Shown here: positions 23,180-34,600 of the stretch, piece by piece
Layout of the letters: each line of letters begins with the position of its first letter
Position numbering within the stretch: position 1 is the stretch's first letter
NCBI GenBank assembly: GCA_022695795.1
Contig: MU404091.1
Coordinates: 296,838 to 360,837, forward strand
DNA: 64,000 bases
DNA from: Biscogniauxia marginata
Taxonomy: Eukaryota > Ascomycota > Sordariomycetes > Xylariales > Xylariaceae
Direction of reading: 5' to 3'
The notes under the pieces: generated by a model
Told to the model about the DNA's origin: nothing
Databases searched by the model: none
What the model saw: the letters and a program-made list of their open reading frames with translations, nothing else
Translations under genes and position numbers: made by a program

Positions 23180-25666
23180 CTAAAGGCGTGTTGGGGGAAT
23201 CTGCGGGAAGAGGGCAAACTGAGGAGGAGGGTTGTTGTGGCTCCTACTCGTGGTCCTTGCCCGTCTGCGGGTCTTCAATGGTACCTTCGTAGGCTTATTC
23301 TCGGCTGGCATGGTCGTGTCGGGTGTAGCTCTCATGAGAAGGTTCGCCTCCGAATGAGCTCTAACATGACGGCCGGAATCTTGCCTAGTAGGGGGAGCAA
23401 TAGGCTCATCTGATTCGGGAAGCGTGATCATGCCTGGTTGCGCAATGACATGGTTATCGTCACTGATGGCTTTAGCCATGGTGGCTTGAAATGCCTCACC
23501 ATTCGCCTGCCAACTAGAGGTGCTACTGCCGGTCCACCGTGTGAATGCTGTAGAGGATGATGCGCTCGATTTGTGACGACTCGAACCTATCGATTGACTG
23601 GAGAGCCTAGAATCCATGGTCGACGTGCTCGAACGAGCATTCGATATGGACAGTGGCTTGCCAAAATTCAGGAATCGCTCGTCATATTCATCGTCTAGTT
23701 CACGCTCGTGTTGTCCCTCCCGCTCGTATTGCAGCATTTGCTGGTGGTAATCGTTAGGTATCAAGAGAGATGGCGACAACTTGAATTCTTGAATCCCCCC
23801 CATGCTAGAGAGAGGCGAGTGGCTTAGATCAGGATCACGAAGAAGCTGCGCTGAGCTTTTACGTTGCGGAAGAGAGAAGTTGGAGGCAACTGGAGCCGTC
23901 ACAATTGTTGGCGTAATGACCTCATGTAGCGTGGCATTTGACGTTTGGCTCGCAGGACTCAGAGCAGGTACTTCCGGAACACTGGGAGACAACATTCTTG
24001 ACGGGATGGAACGGAGACTGCCGTCTAGGTTGATGTGAGTTTCGGTAGCTTTCACGTAGTCCCCTCTGTCTGCCTGGATTACATCACATGATGGACGTTC
24101 CCAAGCATAGTCGAAATCTGCCTCTGCTGCATGATCATAGCAGTAGTCAATATCATCCTCCCAGCTCTCACGCAGGAGGTCGTCGAATTCGCTCTCGTCG
24201 GCCGTATCGTGAAGTGCACGCTGAGCCGCAAACAAATCAAATCTCCCCAAGGTGTCCGAAGCGTTGCTAGGTGAGCGTTGATCTATCTGGGCTAGAGATA
24301 TTTGTCTGAGTAACGGAACAGAAACACTACCTCTGAGAGCAGAGTGGTTACTCATGGCACTTTGAGTTTGTCGCGCCACTGCATGGTTTTCATCTTCCTC
24401 TGGTACCTCGGGCAAAGGGCCCATGCCATTACGCAGTGGCCACGCGACATCATCGGCCGTTGGGACAGCGTGAGGAAGCTTCTCGGCGTCTGGAGTTGTC
24501 TCCTCCGGAGGTAGCATCGGTAGTGGCCGCATGCCTTCGGGTATCGGCAGTATGAAAGGCTGCGGTTGACGAAAGCTACCACTCGTTATTGGACGATCCA
24601 GGCTCGTCGTTGACAGAGGGTCATATCCCTCGTATCGCATTGAAACCCGACTGGATGTTCTTGGGGGTGGCGGGATCGGTGACACGTGGGAGCTATCATT
24701 TCGAGACTTGGGAGAACGAGGAGGTGAGAAACTAGCCTTGTCCTGGAACTGGCTAGGCTTTGTGAACCATTTGGGACTTGACGGCGTCGGCGGTAGCATT
24801 TTCTGTCGCGAGTCCGCACGGCTGTGGCGATCTTGTAGAATGGGCTCTGCATTATTGTGACTAGTATTCATCCCGACAGGCGGATCTTGTTGCGTGTTGA
24901 GGGCTTCGGAAGAGAAATTTGCAAAGTGCAATCCGTCGGGCGGGATACCATTCAGGCACGGCTCTGTTGTCCTTCGCAGCCGCAGATTGGAAAACTCAGA
25001 CACCAGCTCCAAACGGTTCGAACGTTCCAGATCGGGCAGATGATCCTTCTGCGTATGAGTCAAGTGCTGGAAGTTATACGGCCCCGAAATCTGCAACTTC
25101 TTTTGCGACGGCTCGGCATCCCCCTTCAGTGTCCTTCGTCGCGCGAACATGGATTGAATAAAATGCTGGTCCTTTGGCACCTCCATTGGTGGAATTTCGG
25201 CTGCTGACAATAATGAGCCGTTGTTAGAAGCGCCCTGGTCACTACTTCCCCTACGCAATTTCCCTCTCCGGTGAAAAATGGCCTTCCCAAAGAGTTGTAC
25301 GCTATCCGGCCGGTCACGCGAGTTAGAACGTTGGGATGGGTTTCTCGACAAGCCTAGATTCTCCAAGCTGCGATCCCAGGATTGCCTCCGATCAGACGTG
25401 GCGGAAAGGAGCGACGAAGAGCCCGACGATGTCGTCAGTTGGCTGCGGTGTTTCACTTGTTTGTTCAACGCCCGGAGCTGCTCTGGTGATGGCGGTCCAT
25501 CAACCGCGGGTTCGAGTAAATCGGCGATGCTATGGTTGCGGTGGGCTTGATGGCCTATAGCAGTCGGGATGGAAGGAGCCATTGGAGGATAGACGGGACC
25601 GGAGGAGGGAAGAGCTTCGCTCATGGCTTTCCGTCGAAACCCCTTGCCGCTCGCTGACGAGAACAT
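23180..25666 (-). CDS. CRIB-motif protein, putative Cdc42/Rac effector
   Basis: A single-exon protein of 828 residues, mostly Ser/Pro-rich and probably disordered. Residues 193-205 read ISGPYNFQHLTHT, which fits the CRIB (p21-Rho-binding) pattern I-S-x-P-x(2-4)-F-x-H-x-x-H, with Thr in place of the usual Val. The motif is followed by ERSNRLELVSEFSNLR and GLHFANFSSEAL, as in CRIB regions of other filamentous fungal proteins. Upstream is SMFARRRTL (about 172-180). An acidic patch ESEFDDLLRESWEDDIDY lies near 491-508. The C-terminus is basic then Pro-rich (KTRRRARTTSRS, ending PQIPPTRL). CRIB motifs bind GTP-loaded Cdc42 or Rac; there is no kinase domain, so it would be an adaptor or scaffold in polarised growth rather than a PAK kinase. 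This role is inferred from the motif alone. The start ATG at 25666 is the first in frame. Neighbouring genes give no functional hint. Confidence 0.75.
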   Translation of the reverse strand: MFSSASGKGFRRKAMSEALPSSGPVYPPMAPSIPTAIGHQAHRNHSIADLLEPAVDGPPSPEQLRALNKQVKHRSQLTTSSGSSSLLSATSDRRQSWDRSLENLGLSRNPSQRSNSRDRPDSVQLFGKAIFHRRGKLRRGSSDQGASNNGSLLSAAEIPPMEVPKDQHFIQSMFARRRTLKGDAEPSQKKLQISGPYNFQHLTHTQKDHLPDLERSNRLELVSEFSNLRLRRTTEPCLNGIPPDGLHFANFSSEALNTQQDPPVGMNTSHNNAEPILQDRHSRADSRQKMLPPTPSSPKWFTKPSQFQDKASFSPPRSPKSRNDSSHVSPIPPPPRTSSRVSMRYEGYDPLSTTSLDRPITSGSFRQPQPFILPIPEGMRPLPMLPPEETTPDAEKLPHAVPTADDVAWPLRNGMGPLPEVPEEDENHAVARQTQSAMSNHSALRGSVSVPLLRQISLAQIDQRSPSNASDTLGRFDLFAAQRALHDTADESEFDDLLRESWEDDIDYCYDHAAEADFDYAWERPSCDVIQADRGDYVKATETHINLDGSLRSIPSRMLSPSVPEVPALSPASQTSNATLHEVITPTIVTAPVASNFSLPQRKSSAQLLRDPDLSHSPLSSMGGIQEFKLSPSLLIPNDYHQQMLQYEREGQHERELDDEYDERFLNFGKPLSISNARSSTSTMDSRLSSQSIGSSRHKSSASSSTAFTRWTGSSTSSWQANGEAFQATMAKAISDDNHVIAQPGMITLPESDEPIAPPTRQDSGRHVRAHSEANLLMRATPDTTMPAENKPTKVPLKTRRRARTTSRSHNNPPPQFALFPQIPPTRL

Positions 25667-28600
25667 ATTGGACTAGTCTGACTGTGAGACCAAGCCAATC
25701 TATTCCCGTGTTTAGGTAGACAGACCGTTTGACCCGGGACTAAGTTCCCCGGGTCGTTCTAGTCTCTCTATGTCCAGAGGTCTGAATTATGGCGGGAGAG
25801 ACTAGCTAAGGCGCGTCTCAAGCCGCGAGAAAACAGAACGCAGCGGCCACAGAAGAAGACTGCGGGGGTGCAGCGGGCGTAGTGCCGGAAGGGAAAATGG
25901 TTGTGGATATAAAAGTCGAAGTTATTGAAGACTGACGCGATAGGAGTGGTCGATTATCCTTGCAACACTTTCGACCGTTATGCGAGTGCGCTCAGGGGGG
26001 CTGGAAGAAACAGGGGGGACTCGGGCAGGGGTAAGGTCCCGCTTGCCAGGAAAGGGAAAAGTGGTGTATGCAATGTACTAGGTACGCAGTGCACAGTATC
26101 TACACCGTCGCAATCCCTCTCTTTTCTGCACCCTAATCGAATCTGCAGGCCAGGCAGATTATCTCCTCGTGTGCCGGCTCAACGGGTGTAGAGCGAGGTG
26201 TAGCAAAGGAAGAGAAATACTGCCAGGAAATTGCGGCAAGGCGGAAAAAAAATGCAGCTCGCAATTCCAGGGACGGCAGTAAATGAAGGTCTAACAGGAG
26301 TCCAGAATTGCGTCCCAGTAGCTGCCGGCAAAGCTCGCTACTATATCTATATTCACCGCGGGTCCGCCAGTGAGAATGGGCACAGCGCTGGCCTGAGCTT
26401 GAATCCCCCCACCGTATCCAAATAGGATTGCCTTGTCTGGAATCCCCGGGCCCGATTTAAGCTGTCGCGATGTTTCGGATCTTTTACAGCAGGAGGAGAA
26501 ACAAGGAGATCTACAGAGATCTGTCGTGTAGATATGAGTACGACCTCAAAGTGTATACTAAGCGGTCGAAAACGTACCAGAAGCCAGGGCGCATAAGATA
26601 AAAATTGGCCTACGGGAGCAGCCGGGGGGCGCTCTTGATCTAGCCAGATATGAAATACCTGGTGAGATTCGGATCAGCATATGACATGAAGGAATGAAGT
26701 CTGGAATCTATAAAAACTCAAAAGTAACAATCTGACAAGGTGGAGATATATGTGTATATTCCTCGACGACGTCTCAAGGGTCGGGCAAAGCAGAAGACAT
26801 GGGTAACGGCGACGTCGGGACCGGACACCAAGAGTCTCTGCAGGATTTCACCATTGGCTTCTTCGGCCCCCCGTCTCGTTTTCACGGCTGGGACTCTAGG
26901 ACTGACTGGGTTTTATCAGGCCCAATATCGCAACGTCAAGGCGGACATATCCTAGAAACCCCTCACTTGAGGAGGAATCCCTGTTACACTGCAGTTACCT
27001 ATGGCCAAGCCGCGATGGGTAGAATACCGTACTCGTACATTTGCTCCATGCGTATTGTACTTTCTTGTCCTGTGAAATTTGGACCTTTTCTGTACCTGGC
27101 AGTTCCTGGACCTAAGAGAAAACTTACCTGCTATAAAGCGTTGTATATACGAATCCGCGTCGTTGGAAGCAATGCCAGAACTTGATGTAGCAGGGATATT
27201 CTCCGAGGTGGTGACGGATGCGTCTAGCTTCAGTCGTCGAAACCCCCCTTCTCTTCCAACCTTGGAGACTATACGCAGTATGACGAACCCGGCCGATATC
27301 CGTCCAATGGCACTCCGATGTCGAGCTCGCGAGCCCACCGGGTGTTTTTATTTTTATGTTTGTAATTTCGGTCCCGTAGGTTTTTCTTACGACATCACCT
27401 GTCGGTCCCCCTATGTATCCCCTAGTCTGGCGTCTGGTATCGCGATCGTGAGGGCGGCTGCCGATGTGTGGAGTTGCTGCGTGGTTGGTCGACCTTGCTT
27501 GAAGCTTATGCAGGTACACAGGAAACTAATAAAAGACTCGAGTCACAGGCAGGAAACTTGCAGTGTCAGGAAGATTGCAATCTGTAAAGGACCAGCCCGT
27601 CAAAGTGGTAAGATGCAGGGTGAAAAAAAAAGATTATAAGAGTGCCACGTGAAGAATAAGGATGCGCGCTCCTGTAAACCGTAGAGGAAGCCTTACGTAG
27701 TAGAAAGGAAAAACTGGCCCAAAGCGTGGAACTGCCGGTAAAGCGGACAACACAGTCGAGTTGCTCGAGTCCCAAGCTGGAGGAAGGAACGACGGCTTAG
27801 TTGTCGTGGGTCTTATGCATCTCCCCCTGGGCTGCCTGGGTCTACCTCCCCTAAATTAGTACGGAGTAGGGAATTTCAGAGTTATCTTAGCTAACAGACG
27901 GCGCTGTCTTCAGCGAAAGTGGCTCGCCAACTAAGCCCCCCGCTAAACTCCCCCGGGCTTGGGGTCTGCCGCTGGCTACCGAACCAAGCCGGATCGATAC
28001 CGGCTTCGGTTTGGTCGGTTGGGAGACTCATCTTAGTCGTCGTGATGAGAAATGATGCAAATTAAATATTATTTCACTACTATTTACATATTTCTATTAT
28101 TTTTAGATTCGTCGTCATGTGGGAAAGGGGTGGCATGTGTCAGAATGCACGTAGTCAGCATATGACGCTCCACAGAGACTACATAGGGAGGCACCTAAGG
28201 TATGTACTATGTATATCTTTAGACGTCTTCGCCCGGGGGGGTTTTTTTTTTCTTTTAAGTTAGCGGTAAGACAATGGTGAGACAGTCGAGCGGTCAACGG
28301 GTGCTGCTATTTGCCAAAAGAAACATGAGAAGAAGAAGGAAAGGGAAAAGAAAAAAGAAAAGGGCTGGGGTTCTTGTTAGTGCAGTGTAGAAGGATCGCA
28401 ATAATAAAAAGCTTCACCTAACGTATGCGTACCTATTCTCAGCTAGACAGTGGGGGATTGCAACGTCAGTCTCGTCGGGCAGTATGATCGCTATCCCAAA
28501 GCAGACTCCCAATGGTTTGGTTCGTTTCTAAAAGAGGCATTTACTAGGTATTTCGTAAAAACAAAGATGATCTGCACCCAGCCCCCTGCAGGAAACACGC

Positions 28601-31600
28601 AACTCCCGTACTGGTATTAGCACTGCGCGCACTTTTCATACCGAGCGAGGGCAAACCTCCTACCTAGTCAATACTCCTGGTCAATACTCAAGCACACATC
28701 CTTCCGTCTCGAGGCGTCGGTGTCTTAACTGGAAATGGCCGCTTTTCCTCTCCCCTTTCCGTGCTCAACTCTAGGTATGCCCATGTACCGGTAAGATATA
28801 GTGCAGAATGCATTATCCGGCTTGCTACCTAGCTGCGCAATATCCATCGGGCACGGAGTATTTTAATAAGTACATATAAGTACAGATATTGGTAGTACAT
28901 GCATACGGTAATTAATATTGATGGCACCTAAGAATATCTCCAGATTAGATGACTATCTCATGGCGCAGTATTCAAGGTTCTCTATCAAGTTCGTCATACC
29001 TACCTACCTAATGTAAGAAGCAATACCGAAGCCAACAGGACTCTTGGGGTTTGCTTATCCTTTGGCCAATGGAAATGATGCAAGGGGAAGTACATGTAAT
29101 GGGATTATGTTCTAACAAATTGAACTTTCCTGCACACAGCAGTAACTCCACATACCTACCTAGTTATGATAGTCGAACAATCCAATCGATCCTGCTATAA
29201 ACCCCGGAAAATGAGTATAGTTTCAAGTTGGGAATAAGAGTGATGATGTGTACTTCAGTCCATATTGATAGCCAACAACGCAGACTCTTATCTTAAACAC
29301 CAGACTCGATTTGATAGTTGTCCCACTTATGTGATGGACATTTCGACAACATGAAAGTTCATGTCCAAGTATACGATACCTCGAGCTCAGACGAGAATAT
29401 AATCCTTAGCAAATATGTATAAGAGCATACATAATTAATAACATTCATGGATTCACGCCGGAGCTCCATACACCGACACAAGTTGCATATTTGGTACTCT
29501 ACCATGTGCGTCTGTTTTGATCAACCAGTCAGCGTGCCTCTTGATCACCAACTATACATAAATAATGCCGAAACGGATTTCTTCTATTCCGAACTCACCC
29601 ACTGAATGGTTGTCACCCATCACACACTGGGTCGAGCCTGTCAACTACACAGACTATAACTACGCATACATGTAGGCTCTGGATCCCAGATCCTGGATTC
29701 TATGCGGTAAGTAGCAAGCCCAACCAGCCAACGCGCATTAGCTAACGACGAAACAGACTTGCACTGTGCAGTATCCATAATGCCTCGTCCCCCTCCCCTT
29801 GTTTGCTGGACGATGCTGCTTTTTCAAGAAAAACATGCTCAATAAGTCCAGAACCTGGGGTTTGACTGTCGTGCTACCCCATGAATATTCGTTCACCGTG
29901 CAGCTTCAGCTTGGAATCGATATGGGGGGGTTTGTAAGTATTACGAAAAGCTGATGGCGGCGCCACCACTACAGCTCACTACAGCTTTTTACTCTATCCC
30001 AAATCGAAATTTTCAAAGACTGTCTTCGGGTTGAAAGCCACAGCTCTTTGACGAAGACTCCTCCCCGATGCTTTGCCAACATCAACGGCTGAATTCATGA
30101 TCGCCTATTGGACCGCGGGACATCTATCACAGCCTGCCGCCCTGCTTTGAAGTCTGTTCGCAATGCATGGAAGCTTCTGTAATATAGGCCAAAGGACTAG
30201 CCCAGCCCTCTCTGGGCCGTCTCGTAGGACCATCCCCCGTACGGGGAGGAAGGGAAAGGAGGGGGATGCTAAGCTAGGTAAATGAGGCTTCAACTCCCGG
30301 TGTGTGGACTGGATAAATCCTTGCCAGGCCCATCATTATCGCAAGGCCATCCCGTGCTTTTCCAGCTCCAGGTCCGTATGGAACCGTTAAGGATTTTAAC
30401 GCTAGACAGGGGGACTCATCTGTGGGAATCTTGGAAGCACGTATTTCTGCCATGGCGGTCCTCAGAGTGCCTGACTAGGGCTGCTAGTGCGAAAACCCTG
30501 ATGCCACCTCCGTAATTGGGACACCAAACTTCTCAGTTCTCGTTCGTGTGAGACATATACGGGGAGTTCTGGCAGGGTCTCATATACGGTGATGGAAGAA
30601 TGACGAGCGTGCCATCAAAACGCCTTACGCCATATTAACCAACAACTTACTACCTGCCTACATAATCACGGATGACGGGCAGCTCACCATTGCCAAGAAG
30701 CTGTGAAGAAAAAGTAAAATTGCGTCGATAAAGGTCATCTCCCAGGTAAATTTGAACGAACAACTCGGAACGGGCAGCTGATTCTTGTGTTAGTCGCAGC
30801 ATCCTCTACCAATTCTACTCCGCTCGAGATCCTAGACGCGAGAGACTGCTAAAGAGTTGCATTGCATTTGCAGCAAACATGCAGCCTGGCCTGCAGCCCA
30901 CGAATAGCACCAAAAGTACAGTTGCAAAAGCGGTCTTGTCATGTAAGTCCCTCGTGTAGGCCCTGTAGGGGGGAGGAGTCGCTTTGCGCGCAGTATTACT
31001 ACGTTCAGCGTGCCCCCCCGTCAAATGCAGACACTACTAGACCAAGTCCCCCTTCGAGCTTCCAAATGGGTTTCTTCAGTTGGAATAACTAATGCCGCTT
31101 CCAATCAGTCGGGTTTCCAGGGGATATCGTGCTCCCATTCAGGCGGTATTCGATCTCATAGCCCTTGTTATCGAAGAGTCCTGCTGTGAGATATCGCCTA
31201 CCTATTTATTGCGCGCCACTCAATTATTGATTACCGAATCTAGAGTACAGCTGACGGTTAAGTATTACTTATCTACATAGGTAACTTGCGATCCGGTGAT
31301 CGGCAGGTCACGAGGTGACGAAATGCTCACAATCAACAACTCCGGTCAGCTCGATCGACATACCTACTCTGGACCTGTGCCGAAGCGCGCAAATCCGGAC
31401 CATGGATCTGCCCGTGCTCTTTGCGGCTGATCCTTCCGACCTTGGACTCTCTTTGCCATAAATGGTAGCTGTAGTAGTTTCGTCAACGGCTCTATCGCGA
31501 GCATCCATGTACTGCCCTGTGCTTCGATTCGCATCGCTCATAGCCCCATAGTAAGGAAATCTCCATTTTCGTTTCAGCATATGCCAAAAATGCCTCCGAA

Positions 31601-34600
31601 TGCGATAGGCACCATTAAGATTCATCATCAGAGTAACATGCCGGCGCCAACGGCGCCCCATCTTCCCTATCGGCGGATGATCACTAGTATCCACCCCGAA
31701 GACTCGTTTTTTCCCCTGCATGCGCTTGTACGAACTCCCAGACCCGTGAACCACCTCTGTAGGACCAGTCCTCGTAACACCCAACCGGGGGGGATCGCCG
31801 TCCTGCTTTTGCGTGGCTAGTATAGTTGGGCCTTCGGTGGCTGTTGGCTGCAAGATATTGGGGGGCTTCGAAATTTGTAGAACGGATACGTATGCTGTTT
31901 GCTTAGTCTTACACATCCCATCGTATCACTAAGCCATGTTGACGTGGACACCCCCCTTAAATCACACGCGTCTCCGCTCAGCTTTCTGGTACGGCCCAAT
32001 CGATTTCCACAAGCGGTTGCTGTCTGTATGTATGTCAGGGACTTGTCGATCTAGGCATACAAACATGTGGTCTATGTTCTCCCTACATGAGAGAGTCGTG
32101 GGGAAATAAAGTTATCTACGTACACTGGTGGGATTGTTTTTTCCTTTGCGCTATTGTCGCAAGGCGAAACGAGCTCGACTAACAAAGAAAAAAGTTGCCG
32201 GCCGAATAGTCGGTGCGGCTATGTAACGTCGAATCCAGGGTATATCAAACCCTCCGAACAATAAGGTTGCAATCCGTTTGGGCGCCCCGATGCGTGCATA
32301 GCGGTGAGTGGTGAATCAAGGCGCTTACAGCGTGGTGAAGTCTATACTCCCCGCCTCATCACCGCAGAGCTTTTATGGATAGTGTTGCATCGTGAGGGCG
32401 AGAATGTGCGATTTCTACCCGGGACCACCCTAGCAGTGCCGCGCTCTCTAGTGCCATCAACGGCTCGGTACCAGAATCTGACTTGCGGAGACGAGAGAGC
32501 AGACGGGCCACTCACGATGCTACGCCTAGTAAAGACCCGATACCATGAGGGAGCATTCTAGTTGATTTTAGCAGGGAATTCGGCTATGGCGCTTTTGAGA
32601 TAACGTAGGGCGGGTGAGCGAGCGACTCCATGGTTGTATACAATGCTTCACTTTGTAAACACAGCTCACTGAGCAATTTCGGCTTCCCTGCCGTCTGCTC
32701 TCGACAGCCCACCCAGGTGAAGCTCTACTTGTTTCTAGTTAGCCATTAGCCTATGTGCACAGATCTGCTCATCGTATGTTAAAAAGACCAAAAAGAAAAG
32801 GAAAAAGAAAAGGCCGGAAAATCCATCTATTGTAGTACCCACAAGAGATGTCAGCTTCAGCCATCAGCTTTTGAAGAACAGAGGTGCTGACTATTTTGTT
32901 TCAATCTTCAGATCTCCGTGTATCACGTCACTTACAAGAGTTTAGACATCAAATTACTATGAGCTAATTCTGCTGCATTTCAGAACATTGCCATTGTCCA
33001 CGATTTCCGTCTAGCTTCGGCCCCAGCTCACGTGATGAAGCATGTCTCCGTCTCTTTCGTATGTTTTTTTTCTTCTTCTGTATGGAAATGGCGTGACTGC
33101 GCAGCTAGGCAGGCCTTCGGTTTCTCAAAGTTACACACGATCGTCCCGTCCCCTTCCCGGAAGGGGGCACCGAAAAAAGAAGTCAAGGCCGGTCGAGGCG
33201 CAGCAGGTGTATTGGGCGTTCACCTGGTTCGTCGATCGTATGCTACGCCAGGGAAGCGTGCCGTCGAGTCTAAAAAGAAGCTTAAACTGCCGTACGGTAT
33301 GCAGCACACTTTGAACGGGACCAGTGTTAGAAGCGAAGTTCGAGACAAAGAGACACAAGAGATATAAACCCCCGTAAATTGTCTTGTGTAACTCTTGACT
33401 CAACATGGCACAACCATGGCTTGCCAGAAGAGAGACCCGGTTGTTTGTCACGCTTTTTGCTAACATCTCAAAACTAGCAAATTAAAAGCTTCCTCGTCTA
33501 GACTTTCTGAGACATCTCCATGAAGGAGAGTGAGAGAGTGGTGTAGAGACATGGGGTAGTTCGCATACCTATGGTGCAGAGAGTTGTGTTGTCTAAGACA
33601 CACACATCGAGGGTCGCGCGAGCAGTCTGTCTCACTTGACCCAAGATCATCACGCAGCAGAAGCAGCAGCAGCAGCCACCGCCACGGCAGCGCAGGCACT
33701 CTCCTACTTCAAAACAAGGGCGGTGTGAAATGGCTTCACAACTCGCATCGCAGCGGCGCCGCAACGCAATTTGCCCGCCTTCCATGCTTCTCAGTCACAC
33801 CGTGCTCCATTCGCATTCGCCAAACTGCAGGCATCCTCGCGCGAACGGAGAGGAAGGGGGGGGAAGGAAAGTTCCTCTCAGCTAGTCTTCCGATTTGCCT
33901 GCTTCGTGAGACGCCCCATCTGTGGCGTGGGAAAAGGGGGGGCTGGATATGTATGTAGGAAGTCATTCTACGAGTTTTCAGGGGCAAGGTTTATCATGTG
34001 GTCATTGTCGCCATCATCGTCGCCGCCGCGTAGGAACCCGACAGGAGGGAAGCGCACAGGAAAAGAAAAAGGGGACGGGCGTCCTTCAAATTACCTATGC
34101 AGCCCTCGGGAGTTTGGTGAGTTGTTCCGTCCGTCCGCAAGAGCGCCTCCCGCTGTCGCCGCCTTGTGCCACCGTCAGAACTGGCGGTCGTAGAAACTCT
34201 TTTACATTTGAGTGCAGTTGAACTCCTTTCCTCTCCCGCGCGCGCGGACGCTAGAGAGCGTCAAGCGCCTGTGCCGGATTCCTCGTGAGACCTGAGATCT
34301 GATCTATCGGAATCTTCATCGGCAATTCACAGTAGTACCTACATACACACATTTTCGTTCGTCGGTCGCCGGTTATTTCAACAAATTAAACCGGGGTTGT
34401 TTTTAGCTATTTCTTTCCATCTCTCGGCTCTCTCTCTCTCTATTCCGAACATTTTCAACGTAGGACTTTTTTCTTTCCCTTGGTTTTAAGAGGCTCCCAT
34501 TCCTAGCTGCCAGGGGCTGAAGATCCCGGATTCTCGAGACGGAGACGCGGGTGATTGACGTTTCAATCCTTGACTCCTTACCATGCGGGAGAGGACGGGA

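Noticed and set aside
27079..27639. 186-codon plus-strand frame
   Set aside because: No domain and an implausible residue mix; the opposite strand is open as well.
31308..31916. 202-codon minus-strand frame
   Set aside because: No recognisable domain, and one frame of this length is possible by chance in the window; not supported as a gene.
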